From Colletotrichum lupini (taxonomy: Eukaryota > Ascomycota > Sordariomycetes > Glomerellales > Glomerellaceae), in contig NC_064678.1 of NCBI RefSeq assembly GCF_023278565.1, positions 6,634,001-6,698,000 on the forward strand: a stretch of DNA of 64,000 nucleotides, written 5' to 3'. Every line of letters starts with the position of its first letter. Position 1 is the first letter of the stretch. Made by a program: the position numbers and the translations under genes. Shown here one piece after another: positions 1 to 14,600 of the stretch. A model generated the notes under the pieces. That model did no database searches. It was not told the origin of the DNA and worked only from the letters and a program-made list of their open reading frames with translations.

Positions 1-3000
1 ACAGGCTCAAGTCGAGCTGGTAATCTTTCGAGATCTCCCCATCAACGGACTCCGGTCTTGAAGTCAGTGGTGTGCGGGGAGATGCCGCTGTTGAAGCCTC
101 CCTGGAAGGATTCGCGGTAACAGGCAAGGAATGAGTGGCCCTGGATGTCACGTCGACCATGGCGTCATCAATCTCTTCAAACAAAGAGCTCATCGTCAAT
201 TCGTCGGCTACATCTCTGTGCGCGACAATCTGGATGCGCAACTGGCCGTCTGGGGTCGCGGATGCTTCGAAGGCCAGGGGGTAGTCAGAAACACTGTAGT
301 CGTCCATGACGGACCACATGCCAGATGGCTCTGTGGATGGAGGTGTCTGGATCTGGAACACGAACAGATTCTCGAAGATGGGACGGCCTCTAGACTTTGT
401 GCACCATTTTTGAATGTTGCGTAGCGGCACGTGCTGGAATTGCAGTACGGAAGTGTTGAACTCATGACATTTCTGGATAAGGGATAACCAAGTGTCACCC
501 TCTTTGAGGCCAGCATAGAATAATAGTGTGTTGAACAACGGGCCGATGGTATTCTCAATCTGTTCCAGATCAATAGATCGGCCAGAAACAATGACTCCAG
601 TAGCAGCGTTGCCTGGAAAGTGCTTTTTGATGACAGAGGTCCACAATGCAAGCGCAACCGACTGCAGGGTGACGTTCAGAGATCTACGCAACGTCTCCAG
701 ATTGCGTGCCGAGTAAGTCTTGGTCTTTGTGATGATACCAGCAGCATCTTCTGAGCGCAACCTAGGAAGGGTATCGAAGGAGCAGTCACTCAGATGCTCA
801 ACCCAGAACTGGCGGCTAGAATCGTAATTTGCCAAAGGACCATGAGCGAGGGTGTCCAGAAAAGATGGAGATGTCTCGTGTTCTTGGTTCAAATACTCAG
901 CAGACACCCATCGAAGCATGGATTCGAAGCTTGAGCCGTCGTACAGCGCATGGAAGATGTGAACAACAAGGACAGTCTCCTCGCCCAGTTGAGTAACAAT
1001 CAGCTCCAGAGGATTTGAAACATTCCTGCTGTTCTGATGTATTAGGTCTGGAAGAGCACTGGAGAGTAGTGACTCGAGCTCGGCGGGGCTACGATCACGG
1101 AAATCTTTCCATGAGAGCTGAGATGACTTGACTGCGACTTGAGCAAAACCAGCAGGTGTTTGGATGAAGCTAGTTCGTAAGATCGCATGCGCTTTCACCA
1201 TGTTCTCACAGGCGCTCTTGAGCTTGGCAATGGATACTGCTGGCGCAAGCTTGAGGCGGAACGCAGTGAAGTAGGCACCTTCGTCCTGATCTGACATGAA
1301 GCGCGAAAGCATTCCTTCTTGAAGAGGCGTGCATGGTGCAACGTACTCGATGTCTCGATCATCCGTCAATCCAAGCTCTTGAACGGCCAAGGACCGGTAT
1401 CTGTGTTCAAATGCGTGAATGAGCTGGCGTGCCTCTTGGACACCACTGCTTTCATTCGAAGACTGACTCTCTTGCAGAGTTTCGGCCAGATCTCCCAGAC
1501 CTGGGTTTCGAAGAACGACCTGGGGCGACGCTCCAATAAGACCATTCTTGCGCAACTGGCGTGACAACCTTAGGGCTGAGATAGAGTCCACGCCGAGGTC
1601 AAAAATATTGCTCGATAGAGATATGTTCGTGTCATCTCCTAGGAACTCTCTCGTCGTTGATAGGACCAGGCGCTGAGTGTCATTGACTGGCTCAGAAGCT
1701 GCGCTTGAAGACGGTGACAGTCGCACCAATTTCTCAGGGGTGAGCGTGCGGAAAAGTTGGTTGAGCTGCTTGATGTCTGCCTTATTGTTTGGAGAAAGAG
1801 GTATTCTTGGGACCTGGAAGATGTATGAAGGAACCATGTATCCCGGTAGAGTGTCTCTGCAGGCTTTCCGGACAGAACGGACGAGGGCTGCGGTATCTGT
1901 TCCACTCAAGACCTGCAGTTCGTTCTTCGAAGCACTCGTTGACTTGCAGCTGAAAAACGTGACCAAGAGATCCTTGTCGAGACTGCCGTGCTTGGTCACC
2001 AAAGTAGCGACATCGCTAACCTGACGAACCCGAGTTCGAATCGAGTGGTTAATCTCCCCTATTTCCAGGCGTTGACCTCTCAGCTTGACTTGGTCATCAG
2101 CACGGCCAAGGAAGTCAAAACAGCCATCGTGTAGTACTCTGACCAGGTCTCCGGTGCGGTAGACACGTTCACCATGTCTTTCCAGGAAGGGGAATCGTTC
2201 CTGAGTCAATTGCGGTCGCTTCAAATAACCCTTGCCAACAAGTTTTCCGGAAACACAGAGCTCTCCAACACCGCCTTTCATGACCGGAATGTCCGTGCCT
2301 GGATGCAACACGTATGATCCAACGTTGTCGAACTGCTTGCCAATATTCAATGCCCTGCCGTTCTGTGGTACACGTTGATACATGGTGACCCCGATTGTTG
2401 CCTCAGTCGGACCATATGCGTTGTAGATCACACCAATAGGGCCCCAAACATCAAGAATTTCCTGTTTGAGAGCCTCTCCTCCAGTGATGAAGACTCCTCT
2501 TGACAGACTTGGGACCTCAACTGGATCAAGAAGACGAGCCAAGCTAGGCGTCAAGTCAATGTGCGTAATGCCGAGGCGCTGAATCGTACCGGCAAGGTCG
2601 TCAAGAATCAGATCTCTGGGCGCTCCGACCAGAGTCATCCCCACTGACCAACTCCAGTACTGTTCTAAAACAGACACATCGAAGTGGAACGATGCGAACT
2701 GCAACCATTTGGACGTCTCATCCCAGTGTCCATCAAACAGCCTCTGGAATGCCTTCATGGCCTGGACTGCGTTCTCGTGAGTTATCTCGCATCCTTTGGG
2801 TGTCCCAGTGGTGCCAGAGGTGTATAGACAATAAGAATTGTCTTGCACGCTCAAACCTTCCGGGGGATTGAATTGTCTTGGCTGGTGACCCAGTGCAGTG
2901 TCGTCTATATGAATGATAGGCTGCTCGACGGCAAAGTCGATATCGACATTAGTCAATAATACCAAAGCACCAGAGTCTTTGAGAATGAACTCCTTTCTCG

Positions 3001-6000
3001 CTTTGGGAGCCGACGGGTCCAAGGCTAGAAAAGCGCAGCCTGATTTGAGAATTCCAAGAATCACAAAGCAGGCCTCCGGGCACTTGTCAAAGTGAATTGC
3101 GATAGTCTCGCCAACTTTTGCGTGAGGTGACAAAACATGCGCGACCTGGTTTCCCTTCTCATTGAGTTCCCGGAAAGACCATTGTCTAGAGATAGGAGTT
3201 TCGCCATTGAAACCGGTCACAAATTCCAGGGCAATCTTGTCAGGATGAGTCTCAGCCTTGGTCTCGACAAAGCTGTGGAGGAAAGGTTCGTTGGAATGAA
3301 TCGTAGGTTCCAGGGGAGGTATGATGGAGAAAATCGACGGATCAGTGGTCCATAGGTCATCTGCCGTCTGCTCGGGGCACTGGACGAGATGCCGTAGCAC
3401 TGCGTCGAATTGGTCCAGCAAATGAATTGCTTGAGTCTTGGGCAAAATATCGGTTTTGAAGGACAGACGCAGTTGGATCTTACCTTCGGGAAGCGGTTCG
3501 ACTTCAAACGAAACTGAATAATCCAAGTTGCCCTCATCGCTGACAACTTCCCATGGGAAACCGGGAGCGTCGTCAGTTGGCATTCGTTGATACACAAGTA
3601 GGGTATCAAATACTCTCGTGTTTGGATACCCAAGCCATCTCTGAACTTGTGCCAAAGGGGCATTCTGATGCTTCAGAAGCTGATTGTTGTAGTCAAGCAT
3701 CTGTTGAACAAGCTCAGAATTTGATGATCTATTGTGCGCGATGACAGGCAGAGTAGTGATGCATGGGAGAACGATGTTTTTTGTCTCATCGCTCAGGCGA
3801 CCAGACAAGACGATGCCGAACACTACATCTTCTTCGCCTAGATATGCGGACAAGATACGAGTCCAGGTGGCTTGCAGGATACCCTGAATTGATACACCGA
3901 GCCTCTTCGCGTTTGCGGACAGTTGGGTGAAGTCCACACTGGAAAATCTTTTTACAACCATCGATTCCGGAGACTTTTCCGTCAGGGGTGTCAAGGTAGG
4001 GAAACGGTTGACGACAACTTGAGCAGCCTTTTGCTTCCAGAACGTTTCTGCTTCGCTAGTATCAAGAGAAGCCTCAAGGATCTCCGAGAGACCATTCTCG
4101 ATAGACGAGTGTTGGAGCATGGGTCTTCCGGAGATGTATGATGACAGATCCCGAAGAAGCAGCTGCAATGAGTATGCATCATAGAGCGCATGGTGAATAA
4201 TCAGATGCATTGTCACGCCCGTGGTCGCTAATTCGAGAGCTAAGGCCCAAGGGGGTTGCTCCATTGAGCTCAAAATTTCGTGCGCAGTGTCTAGTTTCCA
4301 CTTTGTGACACTGAACGACTCGGGCGCATTATTGTAAACCGTGAGACGAAGGTGGCAGCGTGTGGACGGGATCTGCACCATTGCAAAAGAGGCATCTCGA
4401 TGTTGTGTGGAGATGAACCCAGTCCTCAGGATCTCATGGTGGTCGAGCAAAGCAGTCCACGCCTTCTGAAGTAAATCAACGGAAATGTCTTCGTTGAGCG
4501 CAAAAGACATGTAATTGAGGTAGTCTTTACCCTCTGACTGGATGAAGTCGTTCAGCATAGCGGATTGTAAAGGCGAACATGGTAGGATCTTGTCGAATTC
4601 ACCAGCCGAAGAGTCCCTGACTTCTCGGTCGAATTTCGTAAAGTTATATTGACGGGTATCTTGCGCGGGTACAACATGTAGTCGAGTGGCCAGTCTCGCA
4701 CAAGTAGGGAATTCGATGACGTCCAAGGCAGACAACTCCAGACCTCTCTTGCGCATCATGGTTGCAAGTTGTACTGCATTGATGCTGTCAAGGCCTAGCT
4801 GGAAGATGGTTGTGTTTCTGCGAATGTTTGAGGCTGGAACCTGCGAGAGCTCGGAGATGATGGATCGGAGCTGGTCTTCATCTTGGCTCCACTCTTCGGT
4901 GACGGAAGCTACGTCTGCGTCTGATTTCTCAGTTGTCTCTGAAATCTTATCGACTTTGAGACGTTCAAGGGCCCGCCTTGTCCCTGGCGCCAAATGATCT
5001 CGCGTAGGAATACTGGAAGCAGGGTGGGTCGCTATGTGCTGAGCAACAAACAAAAACGTGTCGAGCAGTGCAACGGCTGCTTCTTCTGTCATGAAAGGAC
5101 TACACTTGAGGTTAGTCCCCCCTTCTTCATGCCAGCTGACGGTCCGGAACATACCTGTTAGAGTGAAGTGTAACGATCATTAGGTCACGGACCGGAGACG
5201 GGACCAATTCGCAAACAAGAGGTACCTGTACATTTTTCATTAGCTCTTTCTTCCCTCGCAAAACTTCGATCGTCCAGATAATTAAGACTTACATCCATGG
5301 TTCCATTATCCTCAACTAGTTCCCAAATACCAGAAGAACGATCTGGTTTCGGTTGCTGAAGGAGGAGAAGAGAGTCAAATAGCTGTCTACCACTCTTCGA
5401 AACCTGGTTTTGAATTGAACGCAAGGGGGTAAACTGATGCTCCAATAGACGAGGATTGATGTTCTGGAATGTCTTGAGAAGCGCCGCGCTTTCCGTTGAT
5501 AGGGGGACTTCAACTCTGACAGGCAAAGTATTGAAACAGGGAGCGACTAAACGGTCAATGCCATCCACTGCCAAAGCCCTGCCGCTCATGACATTTCCAA
5601 AGCAAATATCTGACTCCTCATATACCAGAGTCAGAAATACAGACCATGCTGTTTGGAAGTAGGATAGCACTGAAACACCCAAAGTCTTGCACATAGCTTG
5701 CATTTGGCCGAGGGACATGACAAGCGGCTTCGACGTGACAATAGTCGTGGATGATCCAGGAAGTTGAGAGCCCCCAGCTGAGAGAATGTGCTGAGTGGGC
5801 TTGAAGGCTTGGAAGTGGCTCTTCCAGAAACTGCTTGTTCCGTCGGGTGATTGAAGAATCTCTGCAAGAATAGGCTCGTACTCCAATGGAGCCGGAAGAG
5901 TCTGGCCGGCTGCGAGCAGCTCAACCTCCGCAAGAAGTGCCTCTATTGCCACGCCGTCATAAAGAGCATGGTGGCATGCAAATGAGAGATAGACATCTCC

Positions 6001-9000
6001 TGCTACCCTGAGGATAGCGAGTGAAAGTGGTGGGATTTTTGAGTCCACTGCACCGGGCAACCCTTCCACGTGTTGACTGGCTGCTTCTTCTAGACTGTCT
6101 ACCTCGATCAGGCCCCACGTCATGGGCACAGAGTCTAACACAACTTGCGCAACGGCACGTTTTGAGTCTCTAGTCGACACAAAACAGGTCCGAAGAATGC
6201 CATGCCGGTGGTGCATATGCTCCCAGTGCCCCTTCATGTCTGTATCAGGAATATGTAGTCTGAAGATCATCTGGTTTGAGTAGGATGACCCCGTCGTTGA
6301 CGAAAGCATGGCCTCTTGCAGCGGGGTGCACGGTAGAACTGAAGAAACCTGTTTTCCCTCTTTCGCGAAGTCTCGCTTTACTTCGTTAACGAATTCCCGA
6401 GGTAACGGCGTGGAGACACTAGAAATTGTGCTTGAGGAGGTAATTGGTGTATTGGCAAGTATCTCCTGGGCCAAGCGAGCTATGCAGCCTGTCCGAAGGA
6501 TCATCGAAACCGGCACCCTTCGGCTGAAAGAAGCTTGTAGAGACCTGGCGAGTGAAATTGCGAATATAGAGTCTAGCCCAAGAGCAGAAAAAGGCTGCCA
6601 TCGAGCAATTTCACTTGCTGCTACATTGGTTGTCTGGGATACCGCCGCTCTGATTGTGCGTTCCTCATCAGACCAGAACTTTTCATCTTCCTTCTGCTGG
6701 AGAGAGCCTGCAGCGCGGCCGACGTAGTTCCGATCTAAGCCGCGGAAAATTGCTTGAAGCCTGGCTTTGTCGACCTTGCCACTAGACGTCAACGGCACAG
6801 AACTTATTGGGACCAGGTAGCTCGGGACCATGTAGGCGGGTACACGTGATCTAAGGAGGCTGAAAAGGGTGTTGTTTGCTTGGAACAGTCCTTCGTCGAT
6901 AGGCAAAGTCTTAAAGTCAGCATGGGATTGTTGCGCGGGTACATAGAACACAGCTAATTGAGACGCGGTTGTAGTTGCGTTGCTGACGATGACTACTGCG
7001 CTTGACGTAGCAATGCTTGAATTCGTGAGGATGCTGCCAATTTCGCCAGTGTCAATCCGCTGTCCGCGTAGTTTAAGTTGGTCATCCATTCGTCCAAGTA
7101 CCATCAAAGATCCATCTGCAAGCATCCGTCCCATGTCGCCTGATCGGTAGATTCTACCGAACTGCGGGTGCTCGAGGAACTTGGACTCAGTGAGACTCTT
7201 CATCCCTAGATAGCCAGCTGCAACTTGGTCTCCTCCAAAGCAGAGCTCGCCGACACAGCCAATGGGAACTGCTGCGTTCGCTGTAGAGCCGAGAACAAAG
7301 GTTGAAGTGTTGTCAAATGAGAACCCAAGATGGTCGATGAAGTCTCCAGGCTTCATCCTCTTGACGGTGCAAATGTTTGTGGTTTCAGCTGGGCCATATC
7401 CTAAAAGAGTGATTAGCTCAAGGTCAAAGCCTTCAAAGCAGTGTAAAGCATACCTTGATATAGGAAGCCGGTCCATTTCTCTGCAACATGTGCAGTCATG
7501 GGTTCGCCGGCAGTAGCGAGGAAATTAACTGCGGGCACATTGCGAGGGTTGACTAAAGACGCAACCGTCGGGGTCATGCTGAGATGAGTGCATCCCAAAA
7601 ACTGGATGGCACGCTCCAAGTCCCCAAAAAGGGTATCGTTGGTACCAGAGCACAAACATGCTCCAACCTTCCAAGTAAAGAAAATCTCAAAGACTGAGAC
7701 ATCAAACGCCTGTGAACATGCTTGCAGGAAACGAGAAGCGTTACTATGGGGGTATATCCTGGACAAAACATCCAGGTTGCTCATGATGTTCTTCTGTGTG
7801 ACTACCACGCCCTTGGGTGTGCCTGTGGTTCCAGACGTATAGATGACATACGCTGGTCGCGAAGGGTCTGCCGACAGGCTCAAATTATTCTCCGTGGTGC
7901 CAGCCGAGTCGATTGACAGGGCGTCCACAAATTGACAATTGGAGAGATCGTCTAAAGTTGATGAGACGCCCGCATCGGCAACACAGACTGTAACCTCTGC
8001 TTGCGTCAAAATGAGCCGGATTCTGTCATTCGGGGTGGTAGGCAGGAGAGGCAAGTATGCGCAGCCAGCCTTAAGAATACCCAGGATGGCGGCATACAAG
8101 CAGATTGATTTTTCCATAATTATGCCCACAATGTCGCCCTCTCTCGAGCCTAGCTTATGAAGATGCCTCGCGATCTTGTTAGCCGAGGTATTCAGGCTAC
8201 TGTACGATATGGTGTCAAAATCTCCTTCGTCAAGAGATCTTGCGAATCGGATGGCTGTGGCATCGGGTGTGACAATTGCTGTGTGCTCAAACATTGCCGC
8301 TAGGTCCGGGACCGTGGAGAGAGTTGCAGGATGGACGTTGAAGATGGAAGTGAGCCCTGGGGACAGTGATTTTCCGATAGTTTCCACTTGGCTTTGAGGC
8401 TCTAGTATCAGGTGTGAAACCACCGAGTCCAATTGTTCCATCAAAATCTTGGCGTGTTCTGTGGTAAATGCGGTGGTGTGGTATGTCAGGCGACAAACCA
8501 AGCTCTCGGCGGAAGGCTCAACTTCAACCAGAAGGCTGGTCTCTAGAAAGTCTTGATGAGATATTTCCTGAACATGACCATGTTTTGCTTGCTGACTGTA
8601 GAGAGACTCTTGGTAGACGAACAGCACATCGAAGAGGGCATCTCCGAGGTTCACGCCTGCGATTCTCTTGATGTCTGCCAACGGTAACACGCCGTGTTGT
8701 AGCGCGCCACGGTTCATACCCTGGATGTGGCGAACGAGGTCGACAATTGTCGCAATCCCGGCGAAGTTGACTCTCAAAGGCGTTGTCATGATACAAGGTC
8801 CCATGATGCGCTCAATGCTAGTTACCGGAATGGTCCTGCCTGACGAGACTGAGCCAATTACAACATCCGTCTGTCCTTGCAACCCGGCCCAAAGCCATAA
8901 CGTAGCAGCTTGAAAGAAAACTTGAGGGTGGCATTGAAGCCGTGTTGCGGTCTCCTCTAGGGCGCTTTGCGAAATGTGCATCGCTCTAACTGCAGTCTGA

Positions 9001-11608
9001 GTCTCGACGGTATCAGCAGGGCGACCCATTAGACGCGGTAGATTATGTCGTTGCCAACCAAGCAGATGATCCGCCCAGAATTCACGCGCCTCATCCATGC
9101 GGCCTCTGTTAGCAGGTTCCGCGTAAAATCTGGAAACGTCTTGGAACTGCGGTCTGATTTCGGGTATTCCACCGTCGGCCATTGTGGAAAAGTCTTTGAT
9201 CAACATGTCGGCTGACCATCCGTCGTAGAGGGCGTGATGCATATGGAAGAGCACAGTTGGCCCAAGACCTTGTTGACTTTCCAGAATTTGGACTCTGAGA
9301 GGACGCAAGTAACTCTCATCAGAAGCTAGACAATAACTCTCGTCCAGTTGGGGGACAACTTGAACAGAAGACTGAGGAAGTTTTCTGTAGACGATTTGTG
9401 CGAACTTATCATCACACAATACGAACCCTGACCGTAAGATCTCATTGTTCTGTGCAATCTGGTACGTCCACTGCAAAATTTCCTCCGTCGTAGTCTTTGC
9501 CGGAAATCCAAGCTTGATCCAGTTGCAATAGGCCTGTGGATTGACAGATGTCTCTGCTAGCATAGAGTTTTGCAGAGGTGTGCACATTTGAAAGCGTGTG
9601 ATGTCGTCTCTCAGAGAAGTCAGGTCCGCTCGTTGCTCCAGCACCTGGTCGATGTGTATCTCACAGGGATCCTTGAGGCCAAGCACGCGGTCTTCTTGGT
9701 CTGCTGTCGAGGTTGATCCCGATGCTTGTACAGAGGTGAACAGGGCTGAAAGAGTCTTGGAACTGAGGATGTCCGTTGCTGATGCTTGAAAACCGCCTTC
9801 CCGTAAAGCCGAAGCAAGTCTGATAGCCTTTAAAGAATCAATGCCTAGGGATGCAGGCGAAGCCGACGGAGAAATTTGAGAATCAAGAAAGTTTGATACA
9901 ATTGACAAAGCCTCCTGTTCTAGTGGGCTGGCCGCTTCGAAGTGGCCTTTGGGTTGCGATGGTGTCGGTATCGTCGTTGTATACTCGTTCTTGAGTTGTT
10001 TCCGGTCCACTTTGCCTGAGGGCAACCTTGGGAAGCATGTCTTGATGACGATGTCACCGGGGACCATGAAAGACGGGAGCCATGTACGGCAAGTGTTGAG
10101 AATGTCTTCCACATAGTCACCCGGGGTAAATCCTTCATCAATGGCGCAAAAAGCAACTAGAATCCCACCGAGGACCATGGCAACAGCACTGTGGCAACCG
10201 GTGGTCCGCATTGCCGCTTGCTCCACTTCGCCGAGCTCAATTCTCTGGCCGCGCAGCTTGACTTGCCCGTCTGATATCCTCCCAAGGCAATCCATAGTTC
10301 CATCTGAATTTACAATGGCTTTGTCTCCGGTGCGGTAAACGCGGCCGTAAGGAGTGTCGATAAATGCCGCATCCGTCTGTTCTTGCCTGTTGAGATAACC
10401 GTTGGCGAGTTGATATCCTCCTACGACAAGCTCCCCGAGTTCCCCCTTCGGAAGTATGCTGAAGTTGAAAGGGGCGCCGTCTTCGGGGATAGCGACGACA
10501 AAGCACGAGACTGAATCCAGAGGAAATCCGATATTCGAAGAAGAACAAGCCGTAGGGTATCTTGGTCTAAGTGTGCTACGAAGCGTTAGCTTTCACGGCG
10601 CCAATACAGACATGCAATGACTTACCAGTGAATTGCAGCCTCGGTTGGGCCATACATGCCCCATAGCATGCTGTCCGAAACGTCGCTGCCGCCAAACTCG
10701 CGAATAACGGACTCTGTCAACATCTCACCAATCGTCAGAAGGAGCTTGAGACAAGGAGCGTTCTGACGCGAGCGAAGGAGACTGCCAGCGACTGTAGGCG
10801 TCAACTCGCATGCGTCGACCTGCAAAGTCCTGATGACATCAGGAAGATCGTTAAGCATGCGACCACGATCGCACGTAACTAGTGTTGATCCACGAAGAAG
10901 AGGGAAGAAAATTTCGAATACTGATACATCGAACGTCGGCGAGGCAAATTGAAGGAAGCGCCTGAATCTGGGAATATGCCGATCATGGGCGAGAAGACTC
11001 TGTGTTGCAGCGTCGTGCGAGACTCCGACGCCTTTTGGCGTGCCGGTTGACCCAGAAGTGTACATGACATAGGAAAGATGTTGAGGCTCAACATGCCTGA
11101 TTGGGAGACTCGGCGATGAATTCGGATCATCAGTGACCTCTTCGTCGACGACTAAGACAACCCTCTCTGGATCGTCTCGGGGGATCTTTGATGCCAAGTC
11201 CCGTGTGACAAGAACAACTTTCGCCGATACGTCTTGAAGAATGAATCTGACTCTCTCGGGAGGTGCATCTAGATGCAAAGGGCAAAAAGCACCGCCGGCT
11301 TTGAGGATAGCCAGCATCGCGATATAGAGATGTGAGCATTGGGGGATGAGTATCGGTATAACAAAATCATCCGACACGGAGGATATCGCAGCCAAACGAG
11401 AGATCCGAGCTGCTAGGGCATCCGCGGCATTATGGAACTGAGCGTAGGAGAGAGTCGACTCTTCTCCATGGCTATTGAGTGAGTGAATCGCTGGCAGCGA
11501 TTCATCTGATGTAAGCTGCACAAGCTGATGAAGGAGGCGAGGTCCCGGGGCCCGAGTTGGATGAGGATTCAGGATAGAGAGCTGAGGCTCCAGCTCAGCG
11601 TCGGTCAT
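1..11608 (-). CDS. sidC: Ferrichrome/ferricrocin-type siderophore NRPS (SidC/NPS2-like), C-terminus cut by window edge
   Basis: Multimodular synthetase expected to assemble a cyclic hydroxamate peptide from glycine/serine-type residues and N5-acyl-N5-hydroxyornithine. Exons read on the minus strand: 10626-11608, 7454-10575, 5293-7400, 5155-5225 and 1-5099, all in frame (about 3,794 residues visible, no stop before base 1). Domains: A1 (core YVMYTSGSTGTPKG near residue 180), T1 (LGIDSLKA, ~575), C1 (HHALYDG, ~778), A2 (YVIYTSGTTGTPKG, ~1240), T2 (LGLDSIF, ~1644), C2 (HHALYDG, ~1845), T3 (LGLDSINAV, ~2199), C3 (HHALYDA, ~2398), A3 (YCLYTSGTTGTPKG, ~2854; FHFDVSVLEQYWSWSVG), T4 (LGVDSISAL, ~3266) and C4 (FHALYDG, ~3478). 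There is no A domain between C2 and T3. The start is the first in-frame ATG. The sidA neighbour supports a hydroxamate siderophore; ferricrocin versus another ferrichrome cannot be decided here. The family normally ends with more T-C units, expected left of the window. Confidence 0.95.
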
Positions 11609-14600
11609 GTTGGCCTCGTCGTCTTTCAACAAGAAAAGATGCTATTCCCAAAGTGATGAGAAATTCTCAGTAGCTCTTCTACAAAGCTATGGGAAGTGGT
11701 TCGATGCACAAAGCCCTGGGTAAACCATAGCATTACAAAGGGTATCCAGGTATTAGTCGGGGCCCTCTTTTCAACGGGAAGGGCACGACGGTCAATGCGC
11801 CCGAGCCCAGATCAAGATGGACCTGCAGCTAGAGGTCCAAGAGACCACGCGCTGGGACAGGTCTTCGTCCAATAAGACAAGTGATGATTCACAGATCCGG
11901 TCATGTAACGGCGTGGTTCCTCAGTTGGGTGCTGGGCAACATGCCATGGGGGTAATGCGAGGGGTTGACACGGGGTCGGCTGCAGGTCTCTTGGCCTGTA
12001 AGATTGCAGCAATTACTCAGCCTGTGGGAAACGTCGAGCGATTCTGCAGCACAATCCAGAAAGGTCGCCAGAGCTTCGTGTGTCGATGATGAAATATGGA
12101 ATCGTTCATTCGTGGATGATGACGGCGTGTTGGCGCGAGCTGCCTAGCTCAAGACGGCTCGGCCCTGTGCGTAGGGCTATCTGTGACCTGTGCGTATGTC
12201 GGGCGTGTGACGACTCCCGGTGCGACGGTAGACTGACAAGGAGATACCGGAGATGAGGAGCGCTGCAGAATAAAGATATGGATTGTTGGTAATCTATGTA
12301 CCACTGCTTGTCTCTTTGTATGGGCGTATATGCGTGTGTGTGCGTACCTATGTGCGCGTGTGTCCGCTGGCTGAAGAGCTTTATCACAAGCGCAGACTAG
12401 ACAAGCTACCGCGCTTGCAGCACACAAAGGAAACGACCAAGAGACTCCCCCCGAGCGGATCCTGATGTGGCTGACGGGGGGCAGCGTCAGGTGTGTTGGT
12501 CGCTTTGGGCGGCTTACACACAAGTTCCTGGTCACCATCCGTAAGCTTGAATGGTTATGACTTGTGAGATATTCATCCCACGCTCCTTTCCAGGTTTGTG
12601 GCAGGATGGACAGGTTTGAGGCCAGGCATCGGCCCTCCAAATCACTGAAAGGGAGGACCCAGATGACGGGGGGCATTTCCGGCGCTTATGGCGTCATGGC
12701 TTAATAGAGCTCGCCGCGCTGCCCGAGGGCGAAACGCCGCTCTTTGCTACGATTTAAGCTTCGACGGCCCGTTCAGTGCTCTCTGGCTGCCTCAACCTGG
12801 ACGGCGTTTACTCGGATGTGTAACGTAAGACCGGAAGTCTGCAGACACGACTACCGCTGCAGTGGCGAGCCTGCACGGCATGCCGATGGCCGGCAGCCTT
12901 ATCCGATCTTGTGGTCAGGCAAAGCTCTTGACAGCTGCTGTGCACTACGGAACCCGTTGTTCGACATGCATCCCCGTCCGCATTTGAATCAAGCGGGAGC
13001 CATGTTGCCGCTTCCGAGGAACTGGTTCTGGCGGGAAAAACGGGTTTCGAGCTTGGCCGGCCGGCGGCCGTCTCCGGTCAGAAACGTCGAAGCCTCATGG
13101 CTTGTAGCTGCTCATGTATGACGCTTCACTACCAATAACCCACGACGGAACTTCCAACGTCGGATGAAGGCACGGCAGGCTCGGATTAAACATGTGCTGG
13201 GGTTCTGCAGAGATGCACAAGCATGGCGCGAGATCTGACGGCGCATCCAGAACAGGCCATTTTCCCCCATACGCCACGCCATGATCCGCGTCGATGCTCG
13301 GCCATGTTCGCGGCTGCTGGCCGATCTCGTCTGACTGCCGGACAACGGTTTCTACAAGCGGCAAACTCTCCGGGCACTTGCCTCTGGAATTCGTCAAGAG
13401 GGCGGTACGGAGGACGATGGCGCGGGGCTCTTTTGGGGAACCACTCAACCACCATATCACTGGTGACTGGCCGAGACGACAAGATGGTGGTGGGAAGAAG
13501 GCATCTGGCTGGTCAGATTTTGCCCACACATAGTGGTTTTATCTGGATCGCTTCGTCTGGTGTGGTATCCACAGGTAGGCATGAGCCGGCGGGATGGTAT
13601 GTACTGTGATCAGGAAGCATATGTTATTAATTAGGTTCGTTCCATATGCGCGCTCAGGCAAGTCGGAGCAACAAGCTGCAATAGTGGCCTAGTATGTTTG
13701 TGTCTCGATCTTTGGATGCGACAGACGGATTTGGAGAAAGACCCTGGCCAAACATAGGCGCCAGAAAGAGAGGCCAATGGAGAAAGAGTCGCCATCTGGC
13801 CGTGGGGTCACTGCCAGTCTGTCACAGGTTTGCGGTCGTGTCACGTCCCTGGCCCGTCTGCGCGGAGGGGCGATGTATCGCTGCAAGAGCCAAAGACGCG
13901 AAGTGTGGCCCAGATGTGGGGGTAGACTGAGTCGAAGGCAGTACGTAATTCGGCATCGGAAAAGAACGGCCAGTGCCTTTGAAGACCGGATTAGAGGGAA
14001 AGGAGATATCCTACTCAGGGCCTGCAAGAAGGTCTCAAGAGGCCAGCGCTGAAGTGAGTACGCGTCCATCGATGGTGAGGACAGGGTGAGGCAGTCTCGA
14101 GAATGCGGTCAATAACTGGCGGTGGTCAGCATACTGATCTTGGGAATGTCCTGGGAGGCAACGGTTGGGGTTCAGGTTCGAAAGAGTCAGAAGGAGCCGG
14201 TCAGACGTCACAGGAGGCTGTCTGGATTCTGCAGTCTGCAGCTTGGTGGGCATCCAGCGTTCAGGTCCCAGCGGCGATGCCCCAATACCCGTCGTATCCC
14301 TCCTTCGGAAACATGGCGACTCGGCGGGCTAGGGGATGGGACGGACACTTGGATGATGTCGGTGGAGGTCGCCAGCGCGTCGTGGTGGATGGATTGGACG
14401 GGCCCAGGGAAGAGAAAGTGTGGGTGGATAGGTGGATGAATGCCGCAGGACACGGCGAAAGGAAGTCCAGGTTGACTTCCTACTCAGGTATGGACTGGAT
14501 GGTATTCTCGGGTGCGAGAGAGGCGGCGGGATTGAGCCATACCCGGTGGTTCTTGGTCGGCAGTCAGCGGTGTTTGTGGTATTGAAGAAATGAGGTTGGA

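Noticed and set aside
12149..12676. 175-codon minus-strand ORF upstream of the NRPS
   Set aside because: It covers a TG/CA microsatellite and reads as low-complexity His/Thr/Arg text with no domain.
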